Assembly: GCA_016209275.1 (NCBI GenBank)
Contig: JACQWM010000056.1
Span: 1-59,413, forward strand
DNA length: 59,413 nt
Origin: Candidatus Omnitrophota bacterium
Lineage (GTDB): Bacteria > Omnitrophota > Gorgyraeia > Aquiviventales > Aquiviventaceae
Direction of reading: 5' to 3'
The notes under the pieces were generated by a model. The model ran no database searches, was not told the origin of the DNA, and saw nothing but the letters and a program-made list of their open reading frames with translations. The translations under genes were made by a program, and so were the position numbers. Position 1 is the first letter of the stretch, and every line of letters begins with the position of its first letter. This document shows, piece after piece, positions 25,929 to 36,478 of this stretch.

Positions 25929-26919
25929 AATTGACATCACCCATGTGGCCAAAGCCGCGCGCGTCTCAACGACGACGGTTTCCCGAGTGCTCAATCATGT
26001 CGCCACCGTCAACGTGGAGAATCGCCAGCGGGTCCTCGCGGCCATGAAGCGCCTGAAGTACCATCCCAATCCAAGTGCCCGGCGGCTCGCCTCAGGCAAG
26101 GCGAATACGATCGGCCTGATCATCCCGCGCTACGAGGGCGTGTTCCATTCCTATTACGCGCTGCAGGTGATTAAGGGGGCTGGCATGGCGGCCGAGCGGC
26201 TGGGCTGCGATTTGCTGCTGCATGTGACCGACGGCAAAACGTTTCCGCCGGCCGTGGACGGCGTGTTGTTTGCCGACATCACCGGCTGCGAGGAGCTGCT
26301 CGACCGGGTCTTGGATGAGGGCATTCCGACGGTGGTGTTGAACCACTACATCCAGGAATTGCCGGTCAGTTGCGTGGCCATCGACAATCAGGGAGGGGCG
26401 AAATCCGTCGTTGATTACTTGGTGCGATTGGGGCATCGAGAGATCGGCACGATCACCGGCGATTTGAAGACGCAGGCTGGATTGGATCGTCTGGACGGGT
26501 TTGTGAAAGCGCTGCAGGCGCACCAGATCGCGGCGCGCGATGAGTATATCCGCTACGGGGATTTCGGGTTGCCAAGCGCTCGAGCGGCGACGGAAGCGTT
26601 TCTAGCCATGAAAGATCGTCCGACGGCGCTGTTTGTGGCCAGCGATGAGATGGCGCTGGAAACCATCAATGTGGCTCTGGCGAAGGGCGTGCGGGTGCCG
26701 GAGGAGTTCTCCGTCGTGGGATTTGATGATAACCCCATCGCAGCGCACGGGCGCGTGTCGCTGACGACGGTGCGGCAACCCTTGGCGGACATGGGGCGGC
26801 AAGGCCTGGAGATGCTGTATCAGCGCAAGAGCGGCAAGCGCACCGCGCCGGTTAAGCGTTTGCTGCCGACCGAGTTGATTGAACGGCAATCCTGTCGCCA
26901 GACGTGGCTTGAACGATAA
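25921..26919 (+). CDS. LacI/GalR-family transcriptional regulator
   Basis: The product has 332 residues. An N-terminal LacI helix-turn-helix and hinge (residues ~3-60: DITHVAKAARVSTTTVSRVLN, PNPSARRLASGK) precedes a periplasmic-binding-protein-like domain (TIGLIIPRYEGVFHSYY; ALFVASDEMALETINVALAKG; VVGFDDNPIAAHGRVSLTTV). Such proteins usually respond to sugars. The start codon overlaps the secretin 3' end by 8 bp, so it is cotranscribed with the secretion genes. The palindrome CGATATCAGATATCG lies 2 bp after its stop and again in inverted pair at 7016-7049, making it a candidate operator for this regulator; this is inference. Confidence 0.9.
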   Translation: MSKIDITHVAKAARVSTTTVSRVLNHVATVNVENRQRVLAAMKRLKYHPNPSARRLASGKANTIGLIIPRYEGVFHSYYALQVIKGAGMAAERLGCDLLLHVTDGKTFPPAVDGVLFADITGCEELLDRVLDEGIPTVVLNHYIQELPVSCVAIDNQGGAKSVVDYLVRLGHREIGTITGDLKTQAGLDRLDGFVKALQAHQIAARDEYIRYGDFGLPSARAATEAFLAMKDRPTALFVASDEMALETINVALAKGVRVPEEFSVVGFDDNPIAAHGRVSLTTVRQPLADMGRQGLEMLYQRKSGKRTAPVKRLLPTELIERQSCRQTWLER

Positions 26920-26921
26920 AG

Positions 26922-26936
26922 CGATATCAGATATCG
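26922..26936. promoter_or_regulatory. 15-bp palindrome, candidate LacI-type operator (or heptad repeat)
   Basis: CGATATCAGATATCG is an odd palindrome identical to 7016-7030. It lies between the LacI-type gene and the ATG at 26938, where a ribosome-binding site would be expected. It may be an operator for the neighbouring gene or a two-unit heptad repeat (GATATCA, GATATCG). Confidence 0.5.
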
Positions 26937-26937
26937 A

Positions 26938-27993
26938 ATGGAGAGCATGAGGATGGCCATACGAGTGGCGGTGCTGGGCGCGGGCGGATTAGGCAAGGCG
27001 GCGGCGCGGATTATTAGCATGAAGAACGAGCTCCGGCTCGTCGCCATGTGTGATAGCCGAGGCGTGGTCGTCAGCGAAGAGGGGCTTGATGGCGCGGCCA
27101 TGGCCACCATCGCGGGCGATCTTGTGGAAGGCTACCAGGCGCTTCCGCAGCTCCGCCAGGAGCAGGAAGAAGGCGGCGGTGTTGCCGTGGCGTCCCGCGT
27201 CATAGCCGAGCATGACGATGATCCGCTGGGTGAGCTGATCAGCCGCGCCGCAGCGTTCGATGCCATGGTCGTGGCGCTGCCCAATTTGCCGAATGAGTTT
27301 ATTCCCAATGTGATTGAGCGATTCGCCAGCACCGGCGCGTCCCTGGTGGTGGTGGACGTCTTGAAGCGGACCGGAGCGGTGCAGCAGATGTTTGCGCTTG
27401 ATCCGCTCGTGCGTTCATCCGGCAGCGTGGTGATGACGGGCTGCGGGGCCACGCCAGGGATCTTGGCTGCGGCGGCGGTCTTAGCGGCCCAGTCGTTCAT
27501 CGAGGTTGAGAAAATCGATATCTGGTGGGGTGTCGGCATAGCCAATTGGGACGCGCACAAGGCGACGATTCGCGAAGACATCGCGCATCTGCCGGGCTAC
27601 AGTGTTGAGAAGGCGGCCGCAATGTCCGATGCGGACGTGGCAGCGCTGCTGGCGCAAACCCAGGGCGTGCTGACCCTGCGCCACATGGAGCACGCGGATG
27701 ATCTGCTGCTGCAGCGCGTTGGCGTCATTGATCATCTCGAGCAGGTTGAGGTGGGGGGCGTGATGGATACGCAGCATCCCAAAAAGCCCGTGTCCACGAC
27801 GATGACGCTCACCGGCATCACCTATGAGGGAAAACGCGCGTCCCATACATTCATCCTTGGCGATGAAACGACCATGGCGGCTAATGTCATCGGGCCGGCC
27901 CTCGGATACCTCAAGCGAGGCGTGTGGCTGAAGGACCGAGGCCTCTTCGGCGTCTTCGGCTGCACGGAGTTTCTTCCGATGGTCGTGCGGTAA
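26938..27993 (+). CDS. Saccharopine dehydrogenase-like NAD(P)-binding oxidoreductase
   Basis: The product has 351 residues. It opens with a Rossmann fold (VAVLGAGGLGKAAARII), has an acidic residue after the second strand (AMCDSRG), and later shows the small-molecule dehydrogenase-like segments VVDVLKRTGAVQQMF, VMTGCGATPGILAAAAVLA and GLFGVFGCTEFLPMVV. The overall pattern matches the uncharacterised saccharopine-dehydrogenase-like oxidoreductases; the substrate is unknown. Three in-frame ATGs (26938, 26947, 26953) are possible starts and none has a clear Shine-Dalgarno. It is followed after 32 bp, across a small heptad repeat, by bioF. Confidence 0.6.
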   Translation: MESMRMAIRVAVLGAGGLGKAAARIISMKNELRLVAMCDSRGVVVSEEGLDGAAMATIAGDLVEGYQALPQLRQEQEEGGGVAVASRVIAEHDDDPLGELISRAAAFDAMVVALPNLPNEFIPNVIERFASTGASLVVVDVLKRTGAVQQMFALDPLVRSSGSVVMTGCGATPGILAAAAVLAAQSFIEVEKIDIWWGVGIANWDAHKATIREDIAHLPGYSVEKAAAMSDADVAALLAQTQGVLTLRHMEHADDLLLQRVGVIDHLEQVEVGGVMDTQHPKKPVSTTMTLTGITYEGKRASHTFILGDETTMAANVIGPALGYLKRGVWLKDRGLFGVFGCTEFLPMVVR

Positions 27994-27999
27994 TTCCTT

Positions 28000-28013
28000 C
28001 AAGCACCAAGCAC
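28000..28013 (+). repeat. Short heptad repeat (CAAGCAC x2)
   Basis: Two perfect CAAGCAC units, followed by CACACCC, occupy the 32-bp gap between the oxidoreductase gene and bioF. The word is the complement of the GTGCTTG/TTGGTGC family seen at 24441-24487 and 34290-34300. Confidence 0.55.
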
Positions 28014-28025
28014 CACACCCTTCAG

Positions 28026-29949
<1,924 letters not shown>

Positions 29950-29962
29950 AGGAGGAGACTGG

Positions 29963-30856
29963 ATGCAGATCCTACGCGCGCAGCCCCGCCGGGCACAACA
30001 GGGCAAGATGCTCGTTCCATTGCTCAGCGTAGTGGCGATTTTGGCGATCGGGGTGGCGGCGGTGGCCATTGTCCTGAAGTTTGATGAGCAGAATAAACGG
30101 TTGGCGAAGGAACGGGAACTCGCCGCTGCGCAGTCGCAAGTCGCGGACCTCCGCCGGCAAATCAATGACGTGCAGCAGGCGAAGGCGAAGGTTGATCAGG
30201 AGCTGAGTCAAACGCGCCAAGATCTTGCGGCGTCTGATGATCAGCTCAAGCAGGCCGTCGCCAAGCAGACGGAGCTGGCCAAATCGCTTGAAAACCGCGA
30301 CAAGGAAATCGGCCGCATCACGAAAGATCTTGAGCAGAGCCGCAACGAAGCCAAGACCGTCTCGGCCAAGCTGAATCAGCTGCAAACGGAGCGCGACGGG
30401 CTGCGGCAGCGCATTGCGGAACTGGAAAAAGCGAAGACCGATCTTCAGGCCAGTTCGGGTGAGGGCGGTGAACCCACCGTGGAGCTGGGCAAGGTGAAAG
30501 TCAACGGCGAAGCGCCGGTGGCGATGTCCATCGCGTCCGCGTCCGCACCGGTTGGCCGAACAATCGCCACACCGTCTGGGGTCGGAGCCTCCGCGTCCTC
30601 AAAGCCGTCTGCCGGCGCATCCTCCGCGTCGGATGGCCAGGTGGTCGTTGTCAATCGAGAGTATGATTTCATTGTGATGAATCTCGGGAAGAATCAAGGC
30701 TTAATCGTCGGCCAAGAATTCCAAGTGATGCGCAACCGCGAAGTCTTAGGCCGGGTCAAAGTCGAAAAAGTCTACGATGAGCTCTCCGCCGCCGCCATCC
30801 TTCCCAACTCGAAGAAGGACAGCATTCGTGAAGGAGATTCCGTCCGAGCCCTCTAA
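29963..30856 (+). CDS. Membrane-anchored coiled-coil protein, paralogue of 9965-10903
   Basis: The product has 297 residues. A strong ribosome-binding site (AAGGAGG) stands ~10 nt before the ATG. One transmembrane helix (~17-38) is followed by a coiled coil (~40-165), a Ser/Ala/Pro linker (~190-220) and a beta domain (~225-297) with DFIVMNLGKNQGLIVGQEFQ and LGRVKVEKVYDELSAA, ending IREGDSVRAL. Order and motifs match the protein encoded at 9965-10903. Its own promoter and a 29-bp overlap with aroA suggest co-expression with aroA and perhaps the mre genes. I infer an abundant envelope scaffold; function is unknown. Confidence 0.65.
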   Translation: MQILRAQPRRAQQGKMLVPLLSVVAILAIGVAAVAIVLKFDEQNKRLAKERELAAAQSQVADLRRQINDVQQAKAKVDQELSQTRQDLAASDDQLKQAVAKQTELAKSLENRDKEIGRITKDLEQSRNEAKTVSAKLNQLQTERDGLRQRIAELEKAKTDLQASSGEGGEPTVELGKVKVNGEAPVAMSIASASAPVGRTIATPSGVGASASSKPSAGASSASDGQVVVVNREYDFIVMNLGKNQGLIVGQEFQVMRNREVLGRVKVEKVYDELSAAAILPNSKKDSIREGDSVRAL

Positions 30857-32204
30857 GCCCCTCTTGAACGCCACCGTCCGCTCCGCCGCCCCGCTTGCCG
30901 GCGCGCTCACGATGCCGCCGGATAAATCCATCGCCCATCGCGCCCTCCTCATCGCCGCACTCTGCCGCGGGACCACAGAGATCACCCCGTTGCCCTCAAG
31001 CGAGGACTGCGCGCGCACCCTGCAGCTTATCGAGGCGCTCGGTGTTCCGGTGCGGCGCAACGCCTCCTCCAGCGTGCAGATCGTCGGCCAAGGGCTAGCA
31101 CGGCCGTTTCATACTCCCGACGCTGATCTGTGGTGCGGAGACTCAGGCACGACCCTGCGATTATTCGCCGGGGTGCTGGCCGGCCAGCCGTGGGCCGCTC
31201 GGCTGACGGCCGCTGCCTCGCTGATGAATAGGCCGATGCGCCGTGTCATCGAGCCCCTCACCGAGATGGGGGCGGTGATTCAGGGCGAGAGCCGCGGCCA
31301 GGAGGTGTATCCGCCCTTGGCGATTCGAGGCCGACGGCCGCTCGCGTCGATTCGCTACACCATGCCTGTGGCGAGCGCTCAGGTGAAATCGGCGATCGTG
31401 CTGGCCGGATTGTTCGCTGAGGGACCCACGACGGTCATCGAGCCAACACCGACTCGAGACCATACGGAGCGGATGGCGCGCGCATGCGGCGGCCGCGTGA
31501 CGTTTGAGCCCGGCCGCGTGACGATCGAGTCCGGCCCTCTGACATCGCCGGGGCGCCTGATCGTGCCGGGCGATATCTCGAGCGCCGCCTTTTTGGCGGT
31601 CGCCGCCTCGTGCGTGTCCGGCTCGCGCCTGAGGCTCTGTCAGGTGAGCCTCAATCCCTCGCGCACGGCATGGATCTCTGTGCTGCAACGGATGGGTGCG
31701 GCCATCACCACGGCGGTTATCGAAGACGCTGGCGAGCCCTCAGGGGACGTGGCCGTTGAAGCCCGGCCATTGCGCGGAGCACAGATTTCGCCCTCCGAGG
31801 TGCCCGCGTTGATTGATGAGCTGCCGATTCTCATGGTGGCGGCGGCTTGCGCGGAAGGCTGCTCTCGCTTTTCCGGGATCGGTGAATTGCGGGTGAAGGA
31901 AACCGATCGGGTCGCGTCCATGATGGCTGGCTTGCGCCGGATGGGGATTCGTGTTGAATCACCGGCTCCGGACGTCATTGAGATCGAGGGGGGGCGGCTC
32001 ACCGGTGCTGCCGTTGAGAGCGCAGCAGACCACCGCACGGCGATGAGTTTGGCCGTGGCCGGTTTGGCCGCTTCAGGGGTGACGACGATCCGCGGCGCTG
32101 AATGCGTGGCGAAGTCGTTTCCTGAGTTCTTTGAATATCTTCAACAAATCACGCCTCCGGAAACGGTGACCGTCGAATCCTCTGTAACGCCGAAGGATCG
32201 TTGA
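30828..32204 (+). CDS. aroA: 3-phosphoshikimate 1-carboxyvinyltransferase (EPSP synthase)
   Basis: EPSP synthase joins shikimate-3-phosphate and PEP in the chorismate pathway. I start at the GTG at 30828: GAAGGA lies 8 nt upstream, and an ATG at 30777 would overlap the previous gene by 80 bp. The 458-residue product shows the hallmark segments PPDKSIAHRALLIAAL, CGDSGTTLRLFAGVLAG, SLMNRPMRRVIEPL, SAQVKSAIVLAGL, RDHTERM, SSAAFLAVAA, DELPILMVAAA and RVKETDRVASM. The last ~20 residues exceed the usual length. The stop codon lies just before the mreB promoter at 32201. Confidence 0.96.
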   Translation: MKEIPSEPSKPLLNATVRSAAPLAGALTMPPDKSIAHRALLIAALCRGTTEITPLPSSEDCARTLQLIEALGVPVRRNASSSVQIVGQGLARPFHTPDADLWCGDSGTTLRLFAGVLAGQPWAARLTAAASLMNRPMRRVIEPLTEMGAVIQGESRGQEVYPPLAIRGRRPLASIRYTMPVASAQVKSAIVLAGLFAEGPTTVIEPTPTRDHTERMARACGGRVTFEPGRVTIESGPLTSPGRLIVPGDISSAAFLAVAASCVSGSRLRLCQVSLNPSRTAWISVLQRMGAAITTAVIEDAGEPSGDVAVEARPLRGAQISPSEVPALIDELPILMVAAACAEGCSRFSGIGELRVKETDRVASMMAGLRRMGIRVESPAPDVIEIEGGRLTGAAVESAADHRTAMSLAVAGLAASGVTTIRGAECVAKSFPEFFEYLQQITPPETVTVESSVTPKDR

Positions 32205-32229
32205 CAAGGCTAAGGCGCTCTGCTAGGAT
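32201..32229 (+). promoter_or_regulatory. Promoter of the mreB-rodA operon
   Basis: TTGACA (32201-32206), a 17-bp spacer and TAGGAT (32224-32229), with TGC before the -10, form a strong sigma70-type promoter that starts inside the aroA stop region and fires 37 bp before the mreB ATG. Confidence 0.8.
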
Positions 32230-32265
32230 AGGGCCACGTGACCACCCGGTGATCCCCGATAGTCG

Positions 32266-33351
32266 ATGCTGAAACAACTGCTCAATCAGGTCGGCGCCTT
32301 TCTGAAGCGAACGTGGAATTTTCTTCTTGGCCTGTTCTCTCAAGACATCTCGATTGACCTCGGCACCGCCACCACCCTCGTCTATGTGAAAGGCCGCGGC
32401 ATCGTGCTGTGCGAGCCCTCGGTCGTGGCGATTCAGCGCGGCTCCTCCAAAGTGCTGGCCGTCGGCGAGGAAGCCAAGCGGATGATCGGCCGCACCCCGG
32501 GCAACATTTCCGCGATCCGACCGATGAAGGACGGCGTCATTGCGGACTTTGAAGTCACGGAATCGATGCTGCGCTACTTCATCAAGAAAGCGCAGCCCCG
32601 CAAGCTCAACAAGCCGCTCGTCGTGATTGCGATCCCCTCCGGCATCACCGAAGTGGAGAAGCGCGCGGTGCGGGATTCTGCGCTGCGCGCAGGCGCGCGC
32701 GAGGTCTTCCTCGTGGAAGAGCCGAAGGCCGCCGCGATCGGCGTGGGGCTGCCGATTCATGAGCCGGGGGGCAACATGATCATCGATATCGGCGGGGGGA
32801 CCACCGAAATGGCGGTGATATCGCTCGATGGCATCGTGGTGTCCCGCTCGATTCGGATCGCCGGCGATGAAATGGATCAAGCCATCGTCGAGCACATGCG
32901 CAAGACCTACAACCTCATGATCGGGGAGCGCACCGCGGAAGAAATCAAGATCCGCATTGGATCAGCCTATCCGCTGGATGCGGAGATGACGATGGATGTG
33001 CGGGGGCGCGATCTGGTAGCCGGCCTGCCGAAAACCGTGACGATCACATCAGAAGAGGTGCGCGAGGCGCTCGCCGAGCCGGTGCGTTCCATCATGGAGG
33101 CGTCCCGCCTGACCCTGGAAAAAACCCCGCCGGAGCTCTCCGCCGACTTGATCGATCGAGGGATCGTGCTCGCCGGCGGCAGCTCTCAGCTGCGAGGGCT
33201 CGATAAGATGTTGGCCGAAGAGACCGGGCTTCCCGTGCATATTGCGGAGAACCCGACGACCGCGGTGGCTCTCGGCGTCGGGAAGGGGCTTGAGAATATC
33301 CGGTATCTGCGGAATCGGATCGCCGTCAACAGCCGTCCTGCCGAGTTCTAA
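32266..33351 (+). CDS. mreB: Rod-shape determining protein MreB
   Basis: MreB is the bacterial actin that guides lateral wall synthesis at the inner membrane. The 361-residue protein has the phosphate-1 motif [83 protein letters not shown], and [18 protein letters not shown]. It carries an N-terminal hydrophobic/amphipathic stretch ([24 protein letters not shown], ~25 residues) longer than in many MreBs, probably a membrane anchor. It is the first gene of the elongation operon (mreB, mreC, mreD, mrdA, rodA). Confidence 0.98.
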   Translation: MLKQLLNQVGAFLKRTWNFLLGLFSQDISIDLGTATTLVYVKGRGIVLCEPSVVAIQRGSSKVLAVGEEAKRMIGRTPGNISAIRPMKDGVIADFEVTESMLRYFIKKAQPRKLNKPLVVIAIPSGITEVEKRAVRDSALRAGAREVFLVEEPKAAAIGVGLPIHEPGGNMIIDIGGGTTEMAVISLDGIVVSRSIRIAGDEMDQAIVEHMRKTYNLMIGERTAEEIKIRIGSAYPLDAEMTMDVRGRDLVAGLPKTVTITSEEVREALAEPVRSIMEASRLTLEKTPPELSADLIDRGIVLAGGSSQLRGLDKMLAEETGLPVHIAENPTTAVALGVGKGLENIRYLRNRIAVNSRPAEF

Positions 33352-33383
33352 ACGCGAATTGCCGCTAGTCTGATCGTTGGTCG

Positions 33384-34169
33384 ATGCGCCTCCCTGCGCG
33401 CGCGGGCGTGATTGTCGGTAGTGTGCTGCTGCTCTCCGCCACGGCTTCCGCGCTCCATCAACCTCTCCGGATCCATCACACGGCCCAGCACGTCGCCCTC
33501 GCCATCCTGCGTTTTCCGTTCACCGTCGTCAGCGCCGCGGTGTCCACCGCGCGCCTCTTGCCCAGGCTGCCATCGCTCGCCCAGGAAAACGCCGCACTCC
33601 GAGCGCAGCTGGCACAGCAGCAGAGCGAGCTGGCTGATTGGCAGCAGCGGCAGCAGCACGCGAAACGCCTCAGCGCGCTGGCGGCCGCCTCCGCCGCCAC
33701 AGGCGTTGTCGCTGACGTGATCGGCCGATCGACCATCCCCACGCAGCAGATCATTCTGCTCAATCGGGGGCGAGCCGACGGCGTCTCGCCTGATCATGTC
33801 GTGGTGGATGCGGCGGGCGTGGTGGGGCGCGTGAGGGAGCTCACGTCCGCCACCGCGCTCGTGACGCTGCTGACGGATCCGGAGAGCCGCATCGCAGCGC
33901 TCGTAGAGCGATCCCGCGAAGCCGCGCTGCTGGTGGGCCGCGGCCGCGGCCGGTGTGAATTGTTGTATCTTGACGCGGAAGCGGAGATTCAGGTGGGTGA
34001 TCGAGTCATCACGGCGGGGCTCGGCGGGGCGTTTCCCAAAGGCCTGCGGCTCGGCGAGGTCACCCGGGTGACGAAGCATCCGGCGGCTGGCACGACCTCA
34101 GCATGGGTCGCGCCGTCTGCGCGCGTCGGACAACTTGAAGAAGTCCTATGTTTGCCTCCGCAACAATGA
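33384..34169 (+). CDS. mreC: Rod-shape determining protein MreC
   Basis: The product has 261 residues. MreC is a bitopic inner-membrane protein that activates PBP2. An N-terminal transmembrane helix (~8-25), a coiled coil with ENAALRAQLAQQQSELADW (~65-100) and the periplasmic double beta-barrel are present: VVADVIGRSTIPTQQIILLN, GRADGVSPDHVVVDAAGVVG, VTLLTDPESRIAALVERSRE, VGDRVITAGLGGAFPKGLRL. It ends right where a 150-bp heptad repeat begins. Confidence 0.93.
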   Translation: MRLPARAGVIVGSVLLLSATASALHQPLRIHHTAQHVALAILRFPFTVVSAAVSTARLLPRLPSLAQENAALRAQLAQQQSELADWQQRQQHAKRLSALAAASAATGVVADVIGRSTIPTQQIILLNRGRADGVSPDHVVVDAAGVVGRVRELTSATALVTLLTDPESRIAALVERSREAALLVGRGRGRCELLYLDAEAEIQVGDRVITAGLGGAFPKGLRLGEVTRVTKHPAAGTTSAWVAPSARVGQLEEVLCLPPQQ

Positions 34170-34171
34170 CC

Positions 34172-34315
34172 CCCATGACCAATGACCAAATTCCAATAAC
34201 CAAACAAGCTCCAATGACCGAATTACCAATGACCAAACGAGCAACATGGTTTGGTCATTCGGTCATTGGGAAATTGGTCATTGTTCGGTCATTGGTGCTT
34301 GGTGATTGGTCATTA
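34172..34315. repeat. Large imperfect inverted heptad array (CCAATGA family) between mreC and mreD
   Basis: Words CCAATGA, CCAAATT, CCAATAA, CCAAACA, CCAATGA and CCAATGA cover ~34176-34238. Their complements (TTTGGTCA, TTCGGTCA, TTGGTCA, TTGGTGC, TTGGTGA) cover ~34250-34315. AATGACCAAAC (34228-34238) and GTTTGGTCATT (34249-34259) form a perfect 11-bp stem. The array fills the whole mreC-mreD gap and leaves the operon otherwise intact. Confidence 0.88.
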
Positions 34316-34335
34316 GTGAGGCATGGGATTACAGA

Positions 34336-34770
34336 ATGCGGCTCGTGATTGTTTGCTGGATGGCCCAACTACTGCTCGTACAGGTGTTGCCGTCGCCCTG
34401 GTGGGTGCCGGATCTTCTGGTGGTAGCGCTAGTCGTGGCGATGAGCGCGCAGCCCAATCGGTGGGTGGCGCTCTCCGCGGCGGCCGGGCTCTGTCAGAGC
34501 GTGTGGGCGGTGCGGTTTCCCTGGCACATCGTGATGAGCTACGTGGGGGTCGGGTGGCTGGCCATGCTGGCGCACGCCCGCTGGAACGCCGCGGATTGGC
34601 GCGTGCAAGCGCTGGCCGTGGGTGCCGGTGTGGCGATGGTCACCGCCGTGGGGTTGGGGCTTGACGCGCTGTGGTCGCTGGATGCCATCGGGCTCGCCGG
34701 CGTTCGGGTAGGGCTGACGGTGCTGAGCTTTTTTCTTCTGCGCCGTATCGCCGATTCTTCCCTTGGATAA
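34336..34770 (+). CDS. mreD: MreD-like inner-membrane protein
   Basis: The product has 144 residues when started at ATG 34336; an in-frame TTG at 34306 lies inside the repeat and is unlikely. It is very hydrophobic, with about four to five transmembrane segments (LVIVCWMAQLLLVQVL, DLLVVALVVAMSA, IVMSYVGVGWLAMLA, ALAVGAGVAMVTAVGLGL, VGLTVLSFFLLRRI). Sequence signatures are weak, as usual for MreD, but size, topology and position between mreC and the PBP2 gene make the call sound. The stop lies 7 bp before the PBP2 ATG. Confidence 0.85.
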   Translation: MRLVIVCWMAQLLLVQVLPSPWWVPDLLVVALVVAMSAQPNRWVALSAAAGLCQSVWAVRFPWHIVMSYVGVGWLAMLAHARWNAADWRVQALAVGAGVAMVTAVGLGLDALWSLDAIGLAGVRVGLTVLSFFLLRRIADSSLG

Positions 34771-34777
34771 TCCGCTC

Positions 34778-36478
34778 ATGGAGCAGCGCCTTGGGTTTCT
34801 GCACTCCCTGGTCGTCGTGGCCTGCGGCCTTCTTGCGCTGCGGCTCGCGGATTTGCAGGTGATCCGCGGCCGCCATTACCGGCAATTGGCCGATCAGAAC
34901 TGCCTGAGGCTGGTACCCGAATCCGCGCCCCGCGGGTTGATCGTCGACCGCCATGCGCGCATCCTTGCCGCCAATCAGACCGTGTTTCACATCGCGGTGA
35001 TTCCCCAGGAAGCGACGGATCTTCCCGCCCTGTTCTCGCGCGTGGCCGCGGTGACCGGACGCTCACGCGAGACGCTGCAGCGAGCCTTCACGCGGGAGCG
35101 CAGTCTGGCGTTTCTTCCGGCGACCATCGTCACGCGCGTCGCCAAAGAGGCCGCGCTTCGATTGGAAGAGGAGCAATGGAAGTGGCCGGGGCTGCTGGTC
35201 AGGGCGGAATCGGTTCGGCATTACCCGCTTGGGATGAGCGCAGCCCCCCTCCTCGGCTATCTGAACCAGCCCACGGCCGAAGAGATGCCGCTCTTGAAGC
35301 AGTACGGGGTTAGACCTCAGGAGCTCATCGGCCGGCAAGGGCTGGAGCAGGCGTTGGATCATGCGCTGCGCGGCCGGCCGGGCGGCCGGCTGGTGGAGGT
35401 GAATCATCGGGCCCGATCGGTGCGCGATATCGGCCGGCGGGAGCCTCAGCCGGGTGCCACCGTGGTCTTGAGCCTTGATGCGCCGCTGCAATCGCTGATC
35501 GAAACGTCATTCGGAACGCAGCCTGGAGCCGCGGTGGTGCTAGATCCCGAGAACGGGGCGGTGCTGGCCATGGTCAGCATGCCGTCATTTGCTCCGGAAG
35601 CGTTTGCGGCGTCTGAACAGACGCTGGTCAATCAGTACCAGACTGATCCTCAATCGCCGCTCATGAACCGCGCAACACTCGGCGTCTACCAGCCGGGATC
35701 CACGGTGAAGCTCATCACGGGGAGCGCGGCCCTTGAGCAGCATGTCGCCACACCATCAGCTTCGGTGGCTTGTCCAGGCTTTATGAACATCGGCAAGAGC
35801 ACCATTCATTGCTGGAATCGCGACGGCCACGGCCCGATGAATCTTCGCGAGGCGCTCATGCAGTCGTGCAATGTGTATTTCATACACATGGGCAGAAACG
35901 TCGGCCTCTCCTCGCTGCGCTCGGCCATGGAGCAGATCGGATTGTCGCGGCGAACCGGCTGGCCCCTCGATGAGCAAGCCGGACATCTTCCAACTCGGCG
36001 ATTGACCGAAGGCGAAGTGGCACAGCTCTCCATCGGGCAGGGGCCGATTCTTGTCACACCGCTGCAGGCCGCCGTGATGGCCTCGGCGTTCGCGACCAAG
36101 GGGGGAATGGTCGAGCCGTGGGTGGTCAAGACCATTGCCAATCGACCGGTGCCGCATCGAGGCGTCGTCCGCCGTCTGCCCTGGTCCGCCGCGACCTTTG
36201 AGGCCATCCGCGAGGGCATGCGGCTTGTGGTGGCCGATGCGCAAGGCACCGGGCACCGGGCGTTCAGCCCGAAGGTCAGCATTGCGGGGAAGACCGGGAC
36301 GGCGCAGACGCATGTGCCGGGGCGCGCTCATGGGTGGTTCGTCGGCTTTTGCCCGATCGAGCAGCCGCGCGCGGCATTCGCGATCGTGACGGAGCACGGA
36401 GGCTCCGGCAGCGAGTTGCCGTCGGACATCGCCCGCGCGGTGTGCGAATACGTCGCCGTGATGGACGAACGCAGATGA
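34778..36478 (+). CDS. mrdA: Penicillin-binding protein 2 (elongasome transpeptidase)
   Basis: PBP2 cross-links peptidoglycan for lateral growth with RodA. I start at ATG 34778; an in-frame TTG at 34763 would overlap mreD. The 566-residue protein has an N-terminal membrane anchor (~9-28), a dimerisation domain starting RGLIVDRHARILAANQTVF, and a transpeptidase domain. The domain has the catalytic Ser308 in GVYQPGSTVKLITG, the SxN motif in QSCNVYFIHMG, and the KTG motif in SIAGKTGTAQTH (near residue 505). It overlaps rodA by 4 bp (ATGA), as expected for a coupled transpeptidase/glycosyltransferase pair. Confidence 0.96.
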   Translation: MEQRLGFLHSLVVVACGLLALRLADLQVIRGRHYRQLADQNCLRLVPESAPRGLIVDRHARILAANQTVFHIAVIPQEATDLPALFSRVAAVTGRSRETLQRAFTRERSLAFLPATIVTRVAKEAALRLEEEQWKWPGLLVRAESVRHYPLGMSAAPLLGYLNQPTAEEMPLLKQYGVRPQELIGRQGLEQALDHALRGRPGGRLVEVNHRARSVRDIGRREPQPGATVVLSLDAPLQSLIETSFGTQPGAAVVLDPENGAVLAMVSMPSFAPEAFAASEQTLVNQYQTDPQSPLMNRATLGVYQPGSTVKLITGSAALEQHVATPSASVACPGFMNIGKSTIHCWNRDGHGPMNLREALMQSCNVYFIHMGRNVGLSSLRSAMEQIGLSRRTGWPLDEQAGHLPTRRLTEGEVAQLSIGQGPILVTPLQAAVMASAFATKGGMVEPWVVKTIANRPVPHRGVVRRLPWSAATFEAIREGMRLVVADAQGTGHRAFSPKVSIAGKTGTAQTHVPGRAHGWFVGFCPIEQPRAAFAIVTEHGGSGSELPSDIARAVCEYVAVMDERR

